From NCBI GenBank assembly GCA_029932895.1, contig JAOZPF010000153.1, positions 1 through 6,985 on the forward strand: a stretch of 6,985 bases of DNA, in the 5' to 3' direction. This DNA comes from Anaerolineae bacterium. GTDB lineage: Bacteria > Chloroflexota > Anaerolineae > B4-G1 > DUEL01. Shown piece by piece: positions 5,694 through 6,985 of the stretch (positions within the stretch are counted from its first letter, which is position 1; every line of letters starts with the position of its first letter). Made by a program: the position numbers and the translations under genes. The notes under the pieces were generated by a model. The model worked only from the letters and a program-made list of their open reading frames with translations, was not told the origin of the DNA and ran no database searches.

Positions 5694-6985
5694 ATGACCG
5701 CCCGCAATTCGCAATCCGCCATTCGCAATTCGCTCCTCCCCCTCTGCCTTCTGGCTTTCCTCCTGCGCCTCTTTCTTCTCGACGCCCAGCCCATCTGGTG
5801 GGACGAGGGGATCAGCATTCACCTGGCTCACTCCAGCCTGACCGCGATCGTCGCCAATCGGGCGGGGAACCTGCACCCACCGCTATACTTTTTTCTGCTC
5901 AAAGGCTGGATCGCTCTGGCTGGTGATTCCGCTTTCAGCGCCCGTTTCCTTTCCGCCCTGTTCAGCACCCTGCTCGTCCCGGCGCTATATGCCTTTGGGC
6001 GTCGCTGGCTTGGCCGCCGGGCGGGGTTGTTCGCTGCACTGCTGGGCGGACTGTCGCCGCTGTACGTCATCTACGCGCAGGAGGTCCGCGTCTACGGGCT
6101 GTTGCCCCTGGTCTACCTGGCCCTGCTAACCCTCGCCCGCCGCCTCGTCGCCCCTCGCAATTCGCAACCCGCCCCGCGCTCCCCCTGGTTCCTGCTCGCT
6201 GCTGTAGAGACACTGGCCCTGGCGCTCCACTATATGTCCCTCTTTGCCGTTGTCTGTGTCGTCATCACTATGGCGGTCCGCCTGCGCCGTCGCCGCGCCG
6301 ACCTCTTGCGCCTGCTTGCCGTCCAAATACTAGCGGCCTTGCTCCTCCTGCCCTGGCTGCTGACAGTCATGCGCCACGCTTCCGCCCTCACCGCCCGACT
6401 AGGGATGAGCAACTGGCGGGCCGAGCCGGTCACTCTGGCCCACTTTGCGCGGCTGCTGTGGACCTTTCAACTGACTGGGTTGACCTCCTTGGTCACCGAC
6501 CCGGTCGCCATCGTGCTGACCGTTGCCGTCGGGCTGACGCTGGCTGGCGGACTTGGCCTGCTCATCGCTTCCGCCTCGCGCCGGCGTGCCGTCTCTCTAT
6601 TGCTTGATTGGCTGCTCCCCCTCGCCTCTGCCCTGGTTGTCTGGCTCCTTCGCCCCCTCTCCCATCCCCGCTACGTTCTCCTCTTTACCCCGCCTCTCCT
6701 GCTCCTGTGCGCCCTGGTCCTCGACCGGCTCCTGGATCGTTCCTGGCTCGCCAGAGGACTGGCGTTGCTTCTCGCCCTCTCGCTTCTCATCACCTTTGCC
6801 TTTTCCCTCCGCGCCTACTTTTTCGACCCCCGCTTTGGCAAGGACGACACGCGCTCCGTCGCTGCTGCCATAGCCGCCCGCGCTACGGCGGACGACCTGG
6901 TCCTGGTTCCCCCGGAGGATTGGTCGGTCCCCTATTATTATGACGGCCTGGCCCGCGTGGAGATGATCCGACCTACCGACGACCC
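5694..6985 (+). CDS. GT39/ArnT-like membrane glycosyltransferase, N-terminal 430 residues (3' end outside window)
   Basis: The frame is open from the ATG at 5694 to the window edge with no stop, giving 430 residues so far. The N-terminal tail MTARNSQSAIRNS is repeat-coded and precedes the first helix (14-30). 'WWDEG' (35-39) is the first-loop acidic motif of GT39 enzymes, expected to face outside and contain the catalytic Asp (D37). 'HPPLY' (61-65), 'YAQEVRVY' (127-134) and 'SHPRYVLLFTPP' (323-334) are further family landmarks. About nine to eleven helices can be seen between 14 and 370. An extracytoplasmic region starts at about 371 with 'DDTRSVAAAI' (384-393) and continues off the window. 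The family uses polyprenyl-phosphate sugars; substrate and acceptor here are unknown. It begins 10 bp after gene 2, so it probably shares the transcript. A second repeat lies in the loop after the fourth helix. Whether it ends in the modules of genes 1 and 2 cannot be seen. Confidence 0.88.
   Translation, partial: MTARNSQSAIRNSLLPLCLLAFLLRLFLLDAQPIWWDEGISIHLAHSSLTAIVANRAGNLHPPLYFFLLKGWIALAGDSAFSARFLSALFSTLLVPALYAFGRRWLGRRAGLFAALLGGLSPLYVIYAQEVRVYGLLPLVYLALLTLARRLVAPRNSQPAPRSPWFLLAAVETLALALHYMSLFAVVCVVITMAVRLRRRRADLLRLLAVQILAALLLLPWLLTVMRHASALTARLGMSNWRAEPVTLAHFARLLWTFQLTGLTSLVTDPVAIVLTVAVGLTLAGGLGLLIASASRRRAVSLLLDWLLPLASALVVWLLRPLSHPRYVLLFTPPLLLLCALVLDRLLDRSWLARGLALLLALSLLITFAFSLRAYFFDPRFGKDDTRSVAAAIAARATADDLVLVPPEDWSVPYYYDGLARVEMIRPTDD
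5698..5732 (+). repeat. Degenerate heptamer array at codons 2-13 of gene 3
   Basis: Five heptamers: ccgcccg (diverged A), caattcg (B), caatccg, ccattcg and caattcg (B), followed by ctcctcc, the same 7-mer that follows the array ending at 4285. It starts 2 nt after the gene 3 start codon. Together with the codons on either side it encodes the cytoplasmic tail residues ARNSQSAIRNS. Confidence 0.85.
6151..6178 (+). repeat. Short heptamer array inside gene 3
   Basis: Four heptamers: cccctcg (A), caattcg (B), caacccg and ccccgcg, the last two diverged. They encode APRNSQPAPR (residues 153-162). The array lies between the helix ending near residue 150 and the helix starting near 165, in a loop expected to be cytoplasmic because the preceding 'QEVRVY' motif faces outside in this family. 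Confidence 0.8.

Noticed and set aside
1..6985. Insertion sequence or mobile element
   Set aside because: No transposase-like frame, terminal inverted repeats or target duplications were seen at any array or window edge.

Overview
The window looks like a GC-rich bacterial chromosome fragment, most plausibly Chloroflexota (Anaerolineae/Caldilineae-like). This assignment is inference from protein style and was not tested by search. It rests on adjacent large GT-C type membrane glycosyltransferase genes, a PTPS_related/YfhO-like membrane protein with the 'HDGDFHYFR...FGYGYPFFNYRAP' signature, Trp-rich extracytoplasmic beta-type modules, and stop-free heptanucleotide repeats inside coding sequence.

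Layout. All coding is on the + strand, with essentially no intergenic space. (1) From the left edge to 2474 lies the C-terminal part of a GT39-type glycosyltransferase. Its frame is open back to the window edge and runs through a 30-bp-period tandem repeat (about 1-140). The core ends in a few membrane helices and a long extracytoplasmic tail with three similar modules. (2) 2471-5683 is a complete 1070-residue membrane protein. It overlaps gene 1 by 4 bp (ATGA) and has a PTPS_related/YfhO-like core plus three more copies of the same module. (3) From 5694 to the right edge lies a second GT39-type glycosyltransferase, cut off after 430 residues, which begins 10 bp after gene 2 stops. No promoter, terminator, RNA gene, insertion sequence or CRISPR array was found. 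No stretch of 300 bases lacks a gene.

How the genes may work together. The tight spacing suggests one translationally coupled transcript for a set of integral membrane enzymes. In this superfamily such enzymes move sugars from polyprenyl-phosphate carriers to extracytoplasmic acceptors such as cell-surface glycans or glycoproteins. Donor and acceptor cannot be read from the sequence.

The most unusual feature is repeat biology. Four arrays built from two heptamers, A = cccctcg and B = caattcg, and one 30-bp array built from 7/8-bp units, sit in frame inside all three genes. By predicted topology all five fall in cytoplasmic tails or loops next to membrane helices. The heptamers contain no stop codon in any of the six frames, so arrays of any length can stay open. 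I saw no evidence of a defence system or other wholly new machinery. The repeat-in-gene phenomenon and the six-copy module family are the parts worth following.
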